Below are positions 18,916-26,700 of a stretch of 64,000 bases of DNA, in pieces; positions within the stretch are counted from its first letter, which is position 1, and every line of letters starts with the position of its first letter. The translations under genes were made by a program, and so were the position numbers. The stretch lies in contig JAGHZR010000013.1 of NCBI GenBank assembly GCA_017745295.1, forward strand, positions 96,351 to 160,350, written 5' to 3'. The stretch is from Novosphingobium sp. (GTDB lineage Bacteria; Pseudomonadota; Alphaproteobacteria; Sphingomonadales; Sphingomonadaceae). The notes below the pieces were generated by a model. It was not told the origin of the DNA and did not search any database. It was given only the letters and a program-made list of their open reading frames with translations.

Positions 18916-19236
18916 TCAGGCCGCCATTTCGGCCAGCACTTCGTGCTCGTCCTCGGCCTTGTCCGGGCAGCGGATGGGAATATCCATGGTCTCGGCCAGC
19001 TTCGACAGATCGCTGTGCGCCCGCACCAGTTCCGAGCGCGCCTCGATCAGGCTGCGCTGCATGGCCGCCACGCGGGCCATCGGCCGCTGGGTGCTATGGG
19101 CGTTCTCGACGATCGCCAACCGACCGCGCGCGATCTCGACCATGAGTTCGCTGGCCTTGGCGAGAAGCTCATCCATGTCCTTTTCGACCGACTGGATGCT
19201 CCGGGTGATCCGCATTCCGACAATATCCGGTGTCAT
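18916..19236 (-). CDS. Small helical protein of unknown function
   Basis: 106 aa from the ATG at 19236, which has GGGAGGCGAC seven bases upstream. The sequence is almost all charged alpha-helix (RITRSIQSVEKDMDELLAKASELMVEIARGRLAIVE...RVAAMQRSLIEARSELVRAHSDLSKLAETM), so a coiled-coil dimer is likely. There are no membrane segments and no recognisable enzyme motif. It is flanked by the LuxR-type regulator (76 bp upstream) and the membrane protein (23 bp downstream) on the same strand. Confidence 0.7.
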   Translation of the reverse strand: MTPDIVGMRITRSIQSVEKDMDELLAKASELMVEIARGRLAIVENAHSTQRPMARVAAMQRSLIEARSELVRAHSDLSKLAETMDIPIRCPDKAEDEHEVLAEMAA

Positions 19237-19312
19237 ATTCGTCGCCTCCCACGGGGAAAATCCGAGATGAAGGCACTCGATCCTGGGCGATGTTAAGGGA
19301 GCCATGGCGCCG

Positions 19313-19858
19313 CTAAAGCAGTTTTCCCAGCGTTTCCGCGATCGCCAGGGTGGCCGCAAGGGTCACCGCCATGATCAACGCCAGCACGAAAACCGCTCCT
19401 ACGCGCCCTGCTCTTCCGAACTTCGCATCGAATGCCTCCAGGCCCGCCGGCTGTGCGATCCGGGTATCGAACCAGTCCGGATGCCCGACCATGGGAGCCA
19501 TGGGGCGGGCATCGGAAAGAACGAAGACCGGATCGACCGACAAGTCCTGATCGCTCTCTTCCTCCTCATCCGGCCCGGCGTCGACACGGGAAAAGCCATA
19601 TGTGGATTTGTCACATAGTTCGAGAAGCTGGCCGTAAAGGCGGGCCGTATCCTTGCGGTTGACGGTTCCCCACTTGTCGCGAACGCCATTGATGCGCTGA
19701 TCGACGGTATTCGGGGCGATGCCGAGTTCGCGGGCGATTTCCTTGGTGGTGCGATGCATCAGCAGCCGGTCGAGCACCTCGACCTGCTTGACCGTCAGGT
19801 TTTCCAACAGCTCTGTCGCCACGGAAGTGTCGGTTATATCTCGCACATCGGCCCTCAT
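19313..19858 (-). CDS. LuxR-type HTH regulator with C-terminal membrane anchor
   Basis: 181 aa. A GerE/LuxR helix-turn-helix occupies about residues 18-75 (LTVKQVEVLDRLLMHRTTKEIARELGIAPNTVDQRINGVRDKWG). An acidic linker (PDEEEESDQD) follows, and a single membrane helix lies near the C-terminus (GAVFVLALIMAVTLAATLAIA). There is no receiver or PAS domain, so the anchor or a protease may be the control point. It heads a minus-strand unit of small coiled protein, membrane protein and JAB metalloprotein. The gene is separated by about 120 bp of AT-richer DNA from the end of pspF. Confidence 0.85.
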   Translation of the reverse strand: MRADVRDITDTSVATELLENLTVKQVEVLDRLLMHRTTKEIARELGIAPNTVDQRINGVRDKWGTVNRKDTARLYGQLLELCDKSTYGFSRVDAGPDEEEESDQDLSVDPVFVLSDARPMAPMVGHPDWFDTRIAQPAGLEAFDAKFGRAGRVGAVFVLALIMAVTLAATLAIAETLGKLL

Positions 19859-19979
19859 TCGCGCCCGCCGTGCACTATAACGGCAAATCTCTCTAGGAGA
19901 AATTATAGAGAAAACCGCTCCGGAGGTTTCCCTAAGATCGCCTTAATCCTTATTGTTTACTGTCACTTGGCCCGAAAAA

Positions 19980-21047
19980 TCAGGTGGAAGCATCGCTTTC
20001 GGAACGCCTTGCGGTTTCCGAAAGGCGGTGTTTTTTCATACAGTGGCGCAACTGGTCATAGGTCAGCCCGATCGCCCCGGCCGCGCGCCGCTGGTTCCAG
20101 CGATGGCGATCAAGTGCCTCGACCAGCAATCCGCGCTCATAGGCCTCCACGGATTCGCGAAGCCCCCGCCCGGACAGCGAGGACCCCCCCGCCGGCATGG
20201 ACAGGGGAGCCTGGGGCGCGGCGACCGGCACTTGCTGGACGCGCTCCGGCGCCGCCGCCACGGTTGCTGCCTTCCACGGACTTTCGAAAGGATCGAAGAC
20301 GATCTCGGCGATCGCCTCGTATTCGTTGGCCCAGCGATAGACCGCCCGCTCCACGACATTGCGCAGTTCGCGCACGTTGCCCGGCCAGTCATGGGCATCC
20401 AGCACCGCCATCGCTTCGGCGGAGAAGCCCGGCCAGGTGTCCCACTCCAGTTCGGTCGCCATGCGCCGCCCGTAATAGTCGGCCAGTTCGTAGACGTCCC
20501 CCTCCCGCGCCCGCAGCGGCGGCAGGTTGATGACCTCGAAACTGAGGCGGTCGAGCAGGTCGGCGCGGAACGTGCCTTCCTCCGCCATGCGCGGCAGATC
20601 GGCATTGGTGGCGGCTACCACGCGGACGTCGACCTGAACCGGGCGCGAGGCCCCGATCCGCGCGATCTCGCCATATTCGATCGCGCGCAGCAGCCGCTCC
20701 TGCGCCGCCATCGACAGAGTGCCGAGTTCGTCGAGAAACAGCGTTCCCCGGTCCGCTTCCTCGAAACGCCCCGCCCGCGCTCGAACCGCGCCGGTGAAGG
20801 CCCCGGCCTCGTGCCCGAACAGTTCCGCCTCGATCAGGGTTTCCGGCAGGGCGGCGCAGTTCATAGTGATGAGCGGCTCACCCCAGCGCGGCGAGAGGTG
20901 GTGGAGCCGCTGGGCGATCAGCTCCTTGCCGGTGCCGCGCTCGCCGATGACCAGCACCGGACGCCGTACCGCAGCCGCCCGGCTGGCCCGCTCCACCGCA
21001 TCGAGGAAAGCCGTGGACTGGCCGATGAACTGAACATCTCTCTCCAT
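19980..21047 (-). CDS. pspF: Sigma-54-dependent activator of the phage shock operon, PspF
   Basis: 355 aa. An AAA+ domain without an N-terminal sensor, as in PspF: Walker A GERGTGKE, the sigma-54-contacting GAFTGA loop (about residues 83-88), Walker B-like GTLFLDELG, the Arg finger region and DWPGNVRELRNVVERAVYRW. A C-terminal Fis-type HTH (WNQRRAAGAIGLTYDQLRHCMKKH) binds upstream sequences. A proline/alanine linker of about 45 residues separates the domains. It is transcribed divergently from the psp genes and a consensus sigma-54 promoter, and PspA is expected to inhibit it directly. Confidence 0.96.
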   Translation of the reverse strand: MERDVQFIGQSTAFLDAVERASRAAAVRRPVLVIGERGTGKELIAQRLHHLSPRWGEPLITMNCAALPETLIEAELFGHEAGAFTGAVRARAGRFEEADRGTLFLDELGTLSMAAQERLLRAIEYGEIARIGASRPVQVDVRVVAATNADLPRMAEEGTFRADLLDRLSFEVINLPPLRAREGDVYELADYYGRRMATELEWDTWPGFSAEAMAVLDAHDWPGNVRELRNVVERAVYRWANEYEAIAEIVFDPFESPWKAATVAAAPERVQQVPVAAPQAPLSMPAGGSSLSGRGLRESVEAYERGLLVEALDRHRWNQRRAAGAIGLTYDQLRHCMKKHRLSETARRSESDAST

Positions 21048-21147
21048 TCCCAAATATTAGCGAAATTTCCCATTCATTGGCAATTCATCTTTTCAGCACT
21101 GCGCCGACAAATCTCTGAAATCGCGAAAATCCGTGCCTTTCTGAAAT

Positions 21148-21162
21148 TGGCACGCCCCTTGC
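21148..21162 (+). promoter_or_regulatory. Sigma-54 (-24/-12) promoter of the psp operon
   Basis: TGGCACGCCCCTTGC matches the consensus TGGCACG-N4-TTGC at every fixed position. The first gene starts 45 nt downstream. The AT-rich 100 bp between it and pspF should hold the PspF upstream activating sites. Confidence 0.95.
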
Positions 21163-21206
21163 GATGACTTGGGCAAATTCACGAGATCCGACAGAGGAAC
21201 ACCACG

Positions 21207-21407
21207 ATGTCCTTCCAGAACGCCAGCTTCGTAGCCAGCAGCCACCAGAGCAAGCAGCCCGGCGCGACCCGCGAGCGCAGCAAGCTCGACTGGGCGATCA
21301 TCGCCGCCGTGCTGGCGATGGGCACGCTCAACCTCGTCGCCCTGAGCGACCGGATCGCCCCGCCCGCTCACGCCGCCGCGCCCGTTTGCGGAGCGCCGCT
21401 CCAGTGA
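21207..21407 (+). CDS. Small single-pass membrane protein at the head of the psp operon
   Basis: 66 aa. A polar N-terminus ([14 protein letters not shown]) is followed by basic RERSK, then one membrane helix ([22 protein letters not shown]) and a short Ala/Pro-rich end with one Cys. AGAGGA lies about 10 nt before the ATG. It is the first gene after the sigma-54 promoter, so it is made under envelope stress. Its TGA overlaps a GTG (21404) that is in frame with pspA. I know no named family; its position suggests a psp accessory protein. Confidence 0.75.
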   Translation: MSFQNASFVASSHQSKQPGATRERSKLDWAIIAAVLAMGTLNLVALSDRIAPPAHAAAPVCGAPLQ

Positions 21408-21559
21408 GCAGGCTCGACGCGGAAATCGAAATCCTGCAAGGATCGGCGCAGGACGCCCCGGCTTTCCAGCCGGGACGCGCCCGCCCGTTCGACACCGGTG
21501 CCCCCCGCTTCAGCCCGGCCCGCAAGTTCAATCCCACCTCGATCAAAGGAACCGCCAGG

Positions 21560-22237
21560 ATGGGTATCTTCTCCCGCACCCGCGACATCATCGCCGCCAA
21601 CTTCAACGACATGTTGGACAAGGCCGAAGATCCCGGCAAGATGATCCGCCTCATCATCCTGGAGATGGAGGAAACCCTCGTCGAAGTGCGCACCAGCAGC
21701 GCGCGCACCATCGCCGACCAGAAGGAACTGCGCCGCCACGTCGGCAAGCTGGACCAGCTTCAGCACGACTGGGGCGACAAGGCCCAGCTCGCGCTCAGCA
21801 AGGATCGTGAGGACCTCGCCCGCGCGGCCCTGCTCGAAAAGAAGAAGGCCGCCGACATGGCCGAGCAGCTTCGCGCCGAGATCGCCGTGCTCGACGATGC
21901 CCTGCGCGCGTACGAGGAGGACATCGAGAAGCTCCAGAACCGCCTGCGCGAGGCCCGCAGCCGCCAGTCGTCGATTGCCGCTCGCTTGCAGAGCGCCGAG
22001 AATCGCGTCAAACTGCGCACCCTGCTGTCGAGCGAGCGCGTGGACGAGGCTCTGGTACGCTTCGACCAGCTCGAACGGCGCGTCGACTATGCCGAGGGCC
22101 GTGCCGAGGCGATGAGCCTGGGCGACAATCGCCAGCCGACGCTCGCCGACGAAATCGCCGCGCTCCAGGACGGTGACACGATCGATGCCGAACTTGCCGA
22201 GATGAAGCGCGCCATGAACGCGGGCAAGGCGGAGTAA
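21560..22237 (+). CDS. pspA: Phage shock protein A (PspA/IM30/ESCRT-III superfamily)
   Basis: 225 aa. The start MGIFSRTRDIIAANFNDMLDKAEDPGKMIRLI is the amphipathic membrane-binding helix typical of PspA; the rest is continuous coiled coil to about residue 200. It protects the inner membrane and binds and inhibits PspF until stress releases it. The ATG at 21560 has AAAGGA about nine bases upstream. An in-frame GTG at 21404, overlapping the previous stop, could add 52 residues but would bury the N-terminal helix. The genes pspC and pspB-like follow. Confidence 0.95.
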   Translation: MGIFSRTRDIIAANFNDMLDKAEDPGKMIRLIILEMEETLVEVRTSSARTIADQKELRRHVGKLDQLQHDWGDKAQLALSKDREDLARAALLEKKKAADMAEQLRAEIAVLDDALRAYEEDIEKLQNRLREARSRQSSIAARLQSAENRVKLRTLLSSERVDEALVRFDQLERRVDYAEGRAEAMSLGDNRQPTLADEIAALQDGDTIDAELAEMKRAMNAGKAE

Positions 22238-22244
22238 CCGCGGC

Positions 22245-22356
22245 GCACCTGGCATCCCGGCAGGTGCATGCCGCCCGCGTAGGGCCATGACCGGGAATGC
22301 GGGTCTTGACGACCCGACCAGTCGAAAGAGAGGCCCGGCCCGAATCGGCGCCTCTC
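22245..22356 (+). other. Two hairpins between pspA and pspC
   Basis: GCACCTG/CAGGTGC (22245-22251 with 22261-22267) and GAGAGGC/GCCTCTC (22328-22334 with 22350-22356). Neither has a U tract. They may protect or process the pspA message and so set PspA above PspC levels; this is inference. Confidence 0.5.
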
Positions 22357-22375
22357 TCAGGGAAAGGGAAAACCA

Positions 22376-22780
22376 GTGTCACGCGGACAATTCTATCTCG
22401 ACAAGTCGAACGCCAAGCTCGCGGGTGTCTGCTCCGGCATTGCCGACTACACCGGGGTCGATACGCTCTGGATCCGCATCGCGGCCGTGCTGCTCACCTT
22501 CTTCGTCTCCTTCGTGACGATCCCGATCTACATCGCGGTCGCCCTGATGGCGGACAAGCGGCCGATGAGCCTCTACAGCGAAGCCGAAGAAGAGCGCCTG
22601 CTGCGCCGCATGGAACGCCGCAGGAACCGCCAGGGCTATGGCCTGATGCGTTCGGCACCAAACCGTTCCGGCCGCCTGCGCAGCGAACTCTCGGACATCG
22701 ACCGCCGCGTCGCCGAGATGGAAGCCCACTACACCAGCAGCAATTCACGCCTCGCCGCCGAAATCGACAGCCTGCGCTAA
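22376..22780 (+). CDS. pspC: Phage shock protein C
   Basis: 134 aa. The PspC domain is clear: FYLDKSNAKLAGVCSGIADYTGVDTLWIRIAAVLLTFF, then a second hydrophobic stretch (SFVTIPIYIAVALMADK). The C-terminal half is a basic then helical region (EERLLRRMERRRNRQG...SELSDIDRRVAEMEAHY), likely a cytoplasmic coiled coil that contacts PspA or PspB. The start is GTG at 22376, with GGGAAAGGG upstream. It acts in the inner membrane as a sensor that relieves PspF inhibition. Confidence 0.93.
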   Translation: MSRGQFYLDKSNAKLAGVCSGIADYTGVDTLWIRIAAVLLTFFVSFVTIPIYIAVALMADKRPMSLYSEAEEERLLRRMERRRNRQGYGLMRSAPNRSGRLRSELSDIDRRVAEMEAHYTSSNSRLAAEIDSLR

Positions 22781-22828
22781 GACGCTTCCGTCCAAACGCA
22801 CGCACCGGGTAACAGGGACAGACCCAAG

Positions 22829-23137
22829 ATGGACTCGCACACTCTCGCCCTCCTCATTCCGCTGGCCCCGTTCATGATCGCGGGCTTCGCGATCTGGACA
22901 CGGCACCAGCGCCGGATGGCCGAACTCCAGGTGACCGCGACCGCCGAAAAGGCCGCGCAATATGCCTCCCACTCCCGCGAACTCGAAGAGCGCGTGCGGG
23001 TGCTGGAACGGATCATCACCGACGGCGGCTACGACACGGCACTCCAGATCGAGGCCTTGCGCGACGTTCGCGAAACCGAAAAGCGCCCCGAGGGCGCTTC
23101 CGTGGACGCTTCGGTGGGCAGGGCGACCCGCCAGTGA
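22829..23137 (+). CDS. PspB-like membrane protein 1
   Basis: 102 aa. One N-terminal membrane helix (LALLIPLAPFMIAGFAIWT), a basic turn (RHQRRMAEL), then a coiled coil with the PspB-like end RVRVLERIITDGGYDTALQIEALRD. PspB normally works with PspC as the membrane sensor. This copy is the closest in layout to classical PspB, with a longer hydrophilic tail. Its stop overlaps the GTG start of the next gene (GTGA). Confidence 0.8.
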   Translation: MDSHTLALLIPLAPFMIAGFAIWTRHQRRMAELQVTATAEKAAQYASHSRELEERVRVLERIITDGGYDTALQIEALRDVRETEKRPEGASVDASVGRATRQ

Positions 23138-23418
23138 GCTTCGGGGACCTCATGGCGCTGACCGCCGTAATGGGCGCGATGATCGCGATCGTCGCCATCC
23201 TGGCCGGGGTCTACAAGCGCCGCCTCGCTTTCCTCGAACGCAAGCTGGAGATCGCGGCCGGGCAGACCGCCGAGAAGGCCGCCCAGTACGCGACCCATAA
23301 TGCCGGGATCGAGAACCGCCTGCGCGCGCTCGAAACCATCATCACCGACGGCGCCTGGGATACCGCGCGCCAGATCGAATCGCTGCGCGCCGCCGATGGC
23401 GAGCCGCGCGCGAACTGA
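23134..23418 (+). CDS. PspB-like membrane protein 2
   Basis: 94 aa, starting at a GTG that overlaps the previous stop. Membrane helix LMALTAVMGAMIAIVAILAGVY, basic KRRLAFLERK, and the shared motif RLRALETIITDGAWDTARQIESLR. Strong likeness to the flanking genes (EKAAQYATHN here, EKAAQYASHS in protein 1) points to tandem duplication. It is probably translated in fixed ratio with protein 1. Confidence 0.78.
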   Translation: MSFGDLMALTAVMGAMIAIVAILAGVYKRRLAFLERKLEIAAGQTAEKAAQYATHNAGIENRLRALETIITDGAWDTARQIESLRAADGEPRAN

Positions 23419-23436
23419 ACAGGGGGATAGACCGAC

Positions 23437-23769
23437 ATGGCTATCGACTACGCTACTCTGGAAGTGCTCTCGCCGGTGCTGGTCACCGCCACGGCGCTGG
23501 GGATCGGCGGTTGGATCTTCAACAACTGGCTGCGCATGCGCCACGGCTATCCGCTGGAGAATTCGTGGGGCAAGGCGGTCTATCCCAAGGACAACGAGGC
23601 GCAGGCCCGCGTGCAACTGCTGACGCAGGAGAATGCCCAGCTCCGCGCCGAGATCGGCTCGATCAAGGACCGCCTCGCCAGCGTGGAGCGGATTGTCACC
23701 GATCAGGGTTATGATGTAGCCCGCCAGATCGAGAGTCTGCGGGAAGCCCGCCATGAGGTGACGCAATGA
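23437..23769 (+). CDS. PspB-like membrane protein 3
   Basis: 110 aa. Membrane helix at about residues 8-28 (EVLSPVLVTATALGIGGWIF), then a polar stretch with Tyr/Pro (MRHGYPLENSWGKAVYPKDN) unlike the other copies. The coiled coil ends in RLASVERIVTDQGYDVARQIESLREAR. The ATG has GGGGGATAG upstream. It ends with ATGA overlap into the fourth gene. Confidence 0.78.
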   Translation: MAIDYATLEVLSPVLVTATALGIGGWIFNNWLRMRHGYPLENSWGKAVYPKDNEAQARVQLLTQENAQLRAEIGSIKDRLASVERIVTDQGYDVARQIESLREARHEVTQ

Positions 23770-24005
23770 GTTTCTGGACCGCCGTCGTCGTCATTTTCGC
23801 GATCGCCGCGATCACCTGGCTGCGCGCGCAGAAGCTGCGCGGCGAAAAGCCGGGCTTCCGGCTGGACGGTCACAGCGAGCGCGAGCACGAACTGGAAAGC
23901 GAAGTCGAAAACCTGCGCAAGCGCATCGCCGTCCTCGAACGCATCGCCACCGACGACCGCCGCGAAAAGGACCTCGCCCGCGAAATCGAATCTCTGCGCG
24001 ACTGA
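23766..24005 (+). CDS. PspB-like membrane protein 4
   Basis: 79 aa, the shortest. Membrane helix FWTAVVVIFAIAAITWL, then RAQKLRGEKPG, and a coiled coil ending RIAVLERIATDDRREKDLAREIESLRD. It is close to classical PspB length (about 75). Translation is coupled to gene 3 through ATGA. It is the last psp gene; a palindromic repeat follows directly after the stop. Confidence 0.78.
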   Translation: MSFWTAVVVIFAIAAITWLRAQKLRGEKPGFRLDGHSEREHELESEVENLRKRIAVLERIATDDRREKDLAREIESLRD

Positions 24006-24139
24006 TCCTCCCCGAAACGGGGAGGGGAACCATGCGAAGCATGGTGGAGGGGCAGGCGCCGGGAAACGTGACCTCGCGTAAGCCGCCCGTGCCCCTCCAC
24101 CACCCTGCGGGTGGTCCCCCTCCCCCGGTGGGGGAGGAA
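24006..24139. repeat. Palindromic repeat filling the psp/nadE gap (copy B)
   Basis: 134 bp. Its reverse complement aligns end to end with the element inside truB: same TTCCTCCCC ends, same GGGGGAGGGGGACC and GGTGGAGGGGCA blocks, divergent centre. It begins at the base after the psp stop codon and ends one base before the nadE stop. Its large dyad probably acts as a bidirectional terminator for the convergent operons. Confidence 0.92.
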
Positions 24140-24140
24140 T

Positions 24141-26189
24141 TTACGGCACCTTCGTATCCAGTTCCGCCAGCCACACCGCCGCGCTGGCATCGGACGGGGC
24201 GCGCCAGTCTCCCCGCGGGGATAGCGCGCCGCCGGAGGAGACCTTCGGCCCGTTCGGCACCGCCGAGCGCTTGAACTGGCTGAAGGCGAAGAAGCGGCGC
24301 AGGAACTTCTCCAGCCACGAACGGATCGTGGCGAGGTCATACTCGTTCTTGCGATCCTCCGGGAAGCCCGTAGGCCACGTGCCCAAGGCAGCATCGTGCC
24401 ACGCATGGAGCGCGAGGAACGCCACTTTCGACGGCTTCTGCCCGAAACGCATGACGTGGTGGAGGAAGAAGTCGTTGAGTTCGTAAGGCCCGATCTTGGC
24501 CTCAGTGCTCTGGATCGCGCCGTCCGCGCCGGCGGGCACCAGTTCGGGCGATATCTCGGTGCCGAGGATGGCGAGCAACACTTCCTCGGTCTCGGCGCCG
24601 AACTGGTCGGTCGTCGCACACCAGCGGATCAGGTACTGGATCAGCGTCTTGGGCACGCCCGCGTTGACCGTATAGTGGCTCATCTGATCGCCGACGCCAT
24701 ACGTGCACCAGCCCAGCGCCAGTTCGGACAAGTCGCCCGTGCCGATCACGAAGCCGTCGTGCTGGTTGGCAAGGCGGAACAGGTAATCGGTGCGCAGGCC
24801 CGCCTGCACGTTCTCGAACGTCACGTCATAGACCGGCTCGCCATTCGAGAAAGCATGACCGATGTTCTGGAGCATCGTCGTTGCCGTGGGGCGGATGTCG
24901 ATCTCTTCGGCGGTGATGCCGACGGCGTTCATCAGCTTCCAGGCGTTGGACTTGGTGCCGTCGCTGGTGGCGAAACCGGGCATCGTATAGCCGCGAATGA
25001 AGGTGCGCGGCAGGCCCAGCCGGTCGCAGGCGCGAGCGGCGACGATCAGGGCATGGGTCGAATCGAGCCCGCCCGAGATGCCGATCACCATCGACTTGGC
25101 GCCGGTCGCCTCGATGCGGCGCATCAGGCCGTCGACCTGGATGTTGAACGCCTCGTAGCAGTCGGCATCGAGCTTGTCGGCGCGCGAGGGCACGAAGGGG
25201 AAGCGGGAGACCGGGCGGATCAACCCGATGTCGCCGCCCGCCGGGGCATGGCGGAAGCGCACGGTGCGGAAAGTCTCGTCGGGGTTGCCCGCCACTTCGG
25301 CCGCGTCGTTGAACGTCGGCACGCGCATCCGGTCCATGACGATGCGGTCCACATCGACGTCGGCGATGCAGAGTTCCGCCTCCAGCGAGAAGCGTTCGCT
25401 CTCGGCCAGCAGATCGCCCAGTTCGTAGACGATGCCCTGCCCGTCCCAGGCAAGGTCGGTCGTGCTCTCACCGTGCCCGGCGGCGGAGTAGATGTAGGCC
25501 GCCGTGGCGCGGGCGGACTGCGAGCGGCAAAGCAAGTGCCGTTCGTCCGACTTGCCAATGACGATGTTGGAGGCGGAAAGATTGCACAGGATCGTCGCCC
25601 CGGCGAGCGCGCCGTGCGAACTGGGCGGGGTGGCGGCCCAGATATCCTCGCAGATCTCGATGAAGAAGCGGAAGTTGGGCAGCACTTCGGAGGCGAAGAC
25701 CAGATCGACGCCGAAGGGCACGTCCTGCCCGTTCACGCGGATGGTCTGGCCCTTCAGCGTCTTGCCGCTGGCGAACCAGCGCTTCTCGTAGAACTCGCGG
25801 TAGTTGGGCAGATAGGACTTGGGCACTACGCCCAGCAGCCGCCCATGCGCGATGGCGAGCGCACAGTTATAGAGCCGCCCCTTGTGCGGCAGCGCCGCGC
25901 CGACCAGCAGCACGGGCGAGAGATCGGCGCTTGCGTGGACGATCTCCGCCACGGCGGCTTCCACCGCCTCGATCATCGCCGCCTGCAAGTGCAGGTCGTC
26001 GATGGCATAGGAGGAGAGGCACAATTCGGGGAAGACCAGCAGGTCCACATGCGCTTCATGCGCGCGCTGCGCCTCTGCCAGCACGGCGTCGCGATTGAAG
26101 GCGACATCGGCGGTGCGGACCTTGGGCGTGGAGGTGGCGACGCGCACGAAGCCGTGTTCGTGCATGGAATAGAAAGGGTGTGCACTCAT
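24141..26189 (-). CDS. nadE: Glutamine-dependent NAD+ synthase
   Basis: 682 aa, the long two-domain type. The N-terminal nitrilase/glutaminase domain (about 1-290) has Glu in VFPELCLSSYA, Lys in PKSYLPNYREFYEKRWF and the nucleophile Cys in IEICEDIWAATPP (around residue 177). The C-terminal synthase domain has the PP-loop GISGGLDSTHALIVA (about 367-381) and GTGDLSELALGWCTYGVGDQMSHY. It amidates nicotinate adenine dinucleotide to NAD+ using glutamine-derived ammonia. The ATG at 26189 (MSAHPFYSMHEHGFVRVA) is the family start, preceded by CAGGGA. It is divergent from sufE. Confidence 0.97.
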   Translation of the reverse strand: MSAHPFYSMHEHGFVRVATSTPKVRTADVAFNRDAVLAEAQRAHEAHVDLLVFPELCLSSYAIDDLHLQAAMIEAVEAAVAEIVHASADLSPVLLVGAALPHKGRLYNCALAIAHGRLLGVVPKSYLPNYREFYEKRWFASGKTLKGQTIRVNGQDVPFGVDLVFASEVLPNFRFFIEICEDIWAATPPSSHGALAGATILCNLSASNIVIGKSDERHLLCRSQSARATAAYIYSAAGHGESTTDLAWDGQGIVYELGDLLAESERFSLEAELCIADVDVDRIVMDRMRVPTFNDAAEVAGNPDETFRTVRFRHAPAGGDIGLIRPVSRFPFVPSRADKLDADCYEAFNIQVDGLMRRIEATGAKSMVIGISGGLDSTHALIVAARACDRLGLPRTFIRGYTMPGFATSDGTKSNAWKLMNAVGITAEEIDIRPTATTMLQNIGHAFSNGEPVYDVTFENVQAGLRTDYLFRLANQHDGFVIGTGDLSELALGWCTYGVGDQMSHYTVNAGVPKTLIQYLIRWCATTDQFGAETEEVLLAILGTEISPELVPAGADGAIQSTEAKIGPYELNDFFLHHVMRFGQKPSKVAFLALHAWHDAALGTWPTGFPEDRKNEYDLATIRSWLEKFLRRFFAFSQFKRSAVPNGPKVSSGGALSPRGDWRAPSDASAAVWLAELDTKVP

Positions 26190-26262
26190 GGGCAATTCCC
26201 TGACAGGAACGAGAGCGAGAGGCAACTTCCCCTTGCCCTCGCCCGCGCCGCCCTTAAATGGC

Positions 26263-26700
26263 ATGGGCATGCGCAGCCTCGACGACATCCGCGAAGAATA
26301 CGAGTTTTCCGAAGGCGATGAACGCTATCGCCTCTTGATCGGCCTCGGCGCCGAGCTCGATCCCATGCCCGACGCGCTGAAGACGGACGCCACCAAAGTG
26401 CGTGGCTGCTCGGCCAGCGTCTGGGTCTATCCGATGGCGCGCGAGGACGGCACGCTGCACTTCCTGGCGGACAGCAATGCCGCGATCACCAAGGGCATCG
26501 TCTCGCTGGTGATCTCCGCCGTGCAGGACCGCCCTGCCGCCGAAGTCGCGCAGACCGACATCGCCGCCGCGCTGGAGCCGTTCGACCTGAAGAACCAGCT
26601 CTCGTCTAACCGTACGCAGGGCGTACCGAACATGATCGCGCTGATCCGCGAGACGGCGGCGCGTTATGCGCAAGATGCAGGAAGCGCCGGAACCGCATGA
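26263..26700 (+). CDS. sufE: Cysteine desulfurase-activating protein SufE
   Basis: 145 aa. It accepts persulfide sulfur from SufS for Fe-S cluster assembly. Characteristic blocks are LDDIREEYEF...RYRLLIGLGAELDPMP, TKVRGCSASVWVYP with the acceptor Cys at about residue 49, and the C-terminal LSSNRTQGVPNMIALIRETAARY. The second ATG at 26269 (MRSLDD) is an equally good start. Its stop overlaps the next gene by 4 bp. No other suf genes are in the window. Confidence 0.94.
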   Translation: MGMRSLDDIREEYEFSEGDERYRLLIGLGAELDPMPDALKTDATKVRGCSASVWVYPMAREDGTLHFLADSNAAITKGIVSLVISAVQDRPAAEVAQTDIAAALEPFDLKNQLSSNRTQGVPNMIALIRETAARYAQDAGSAGTA

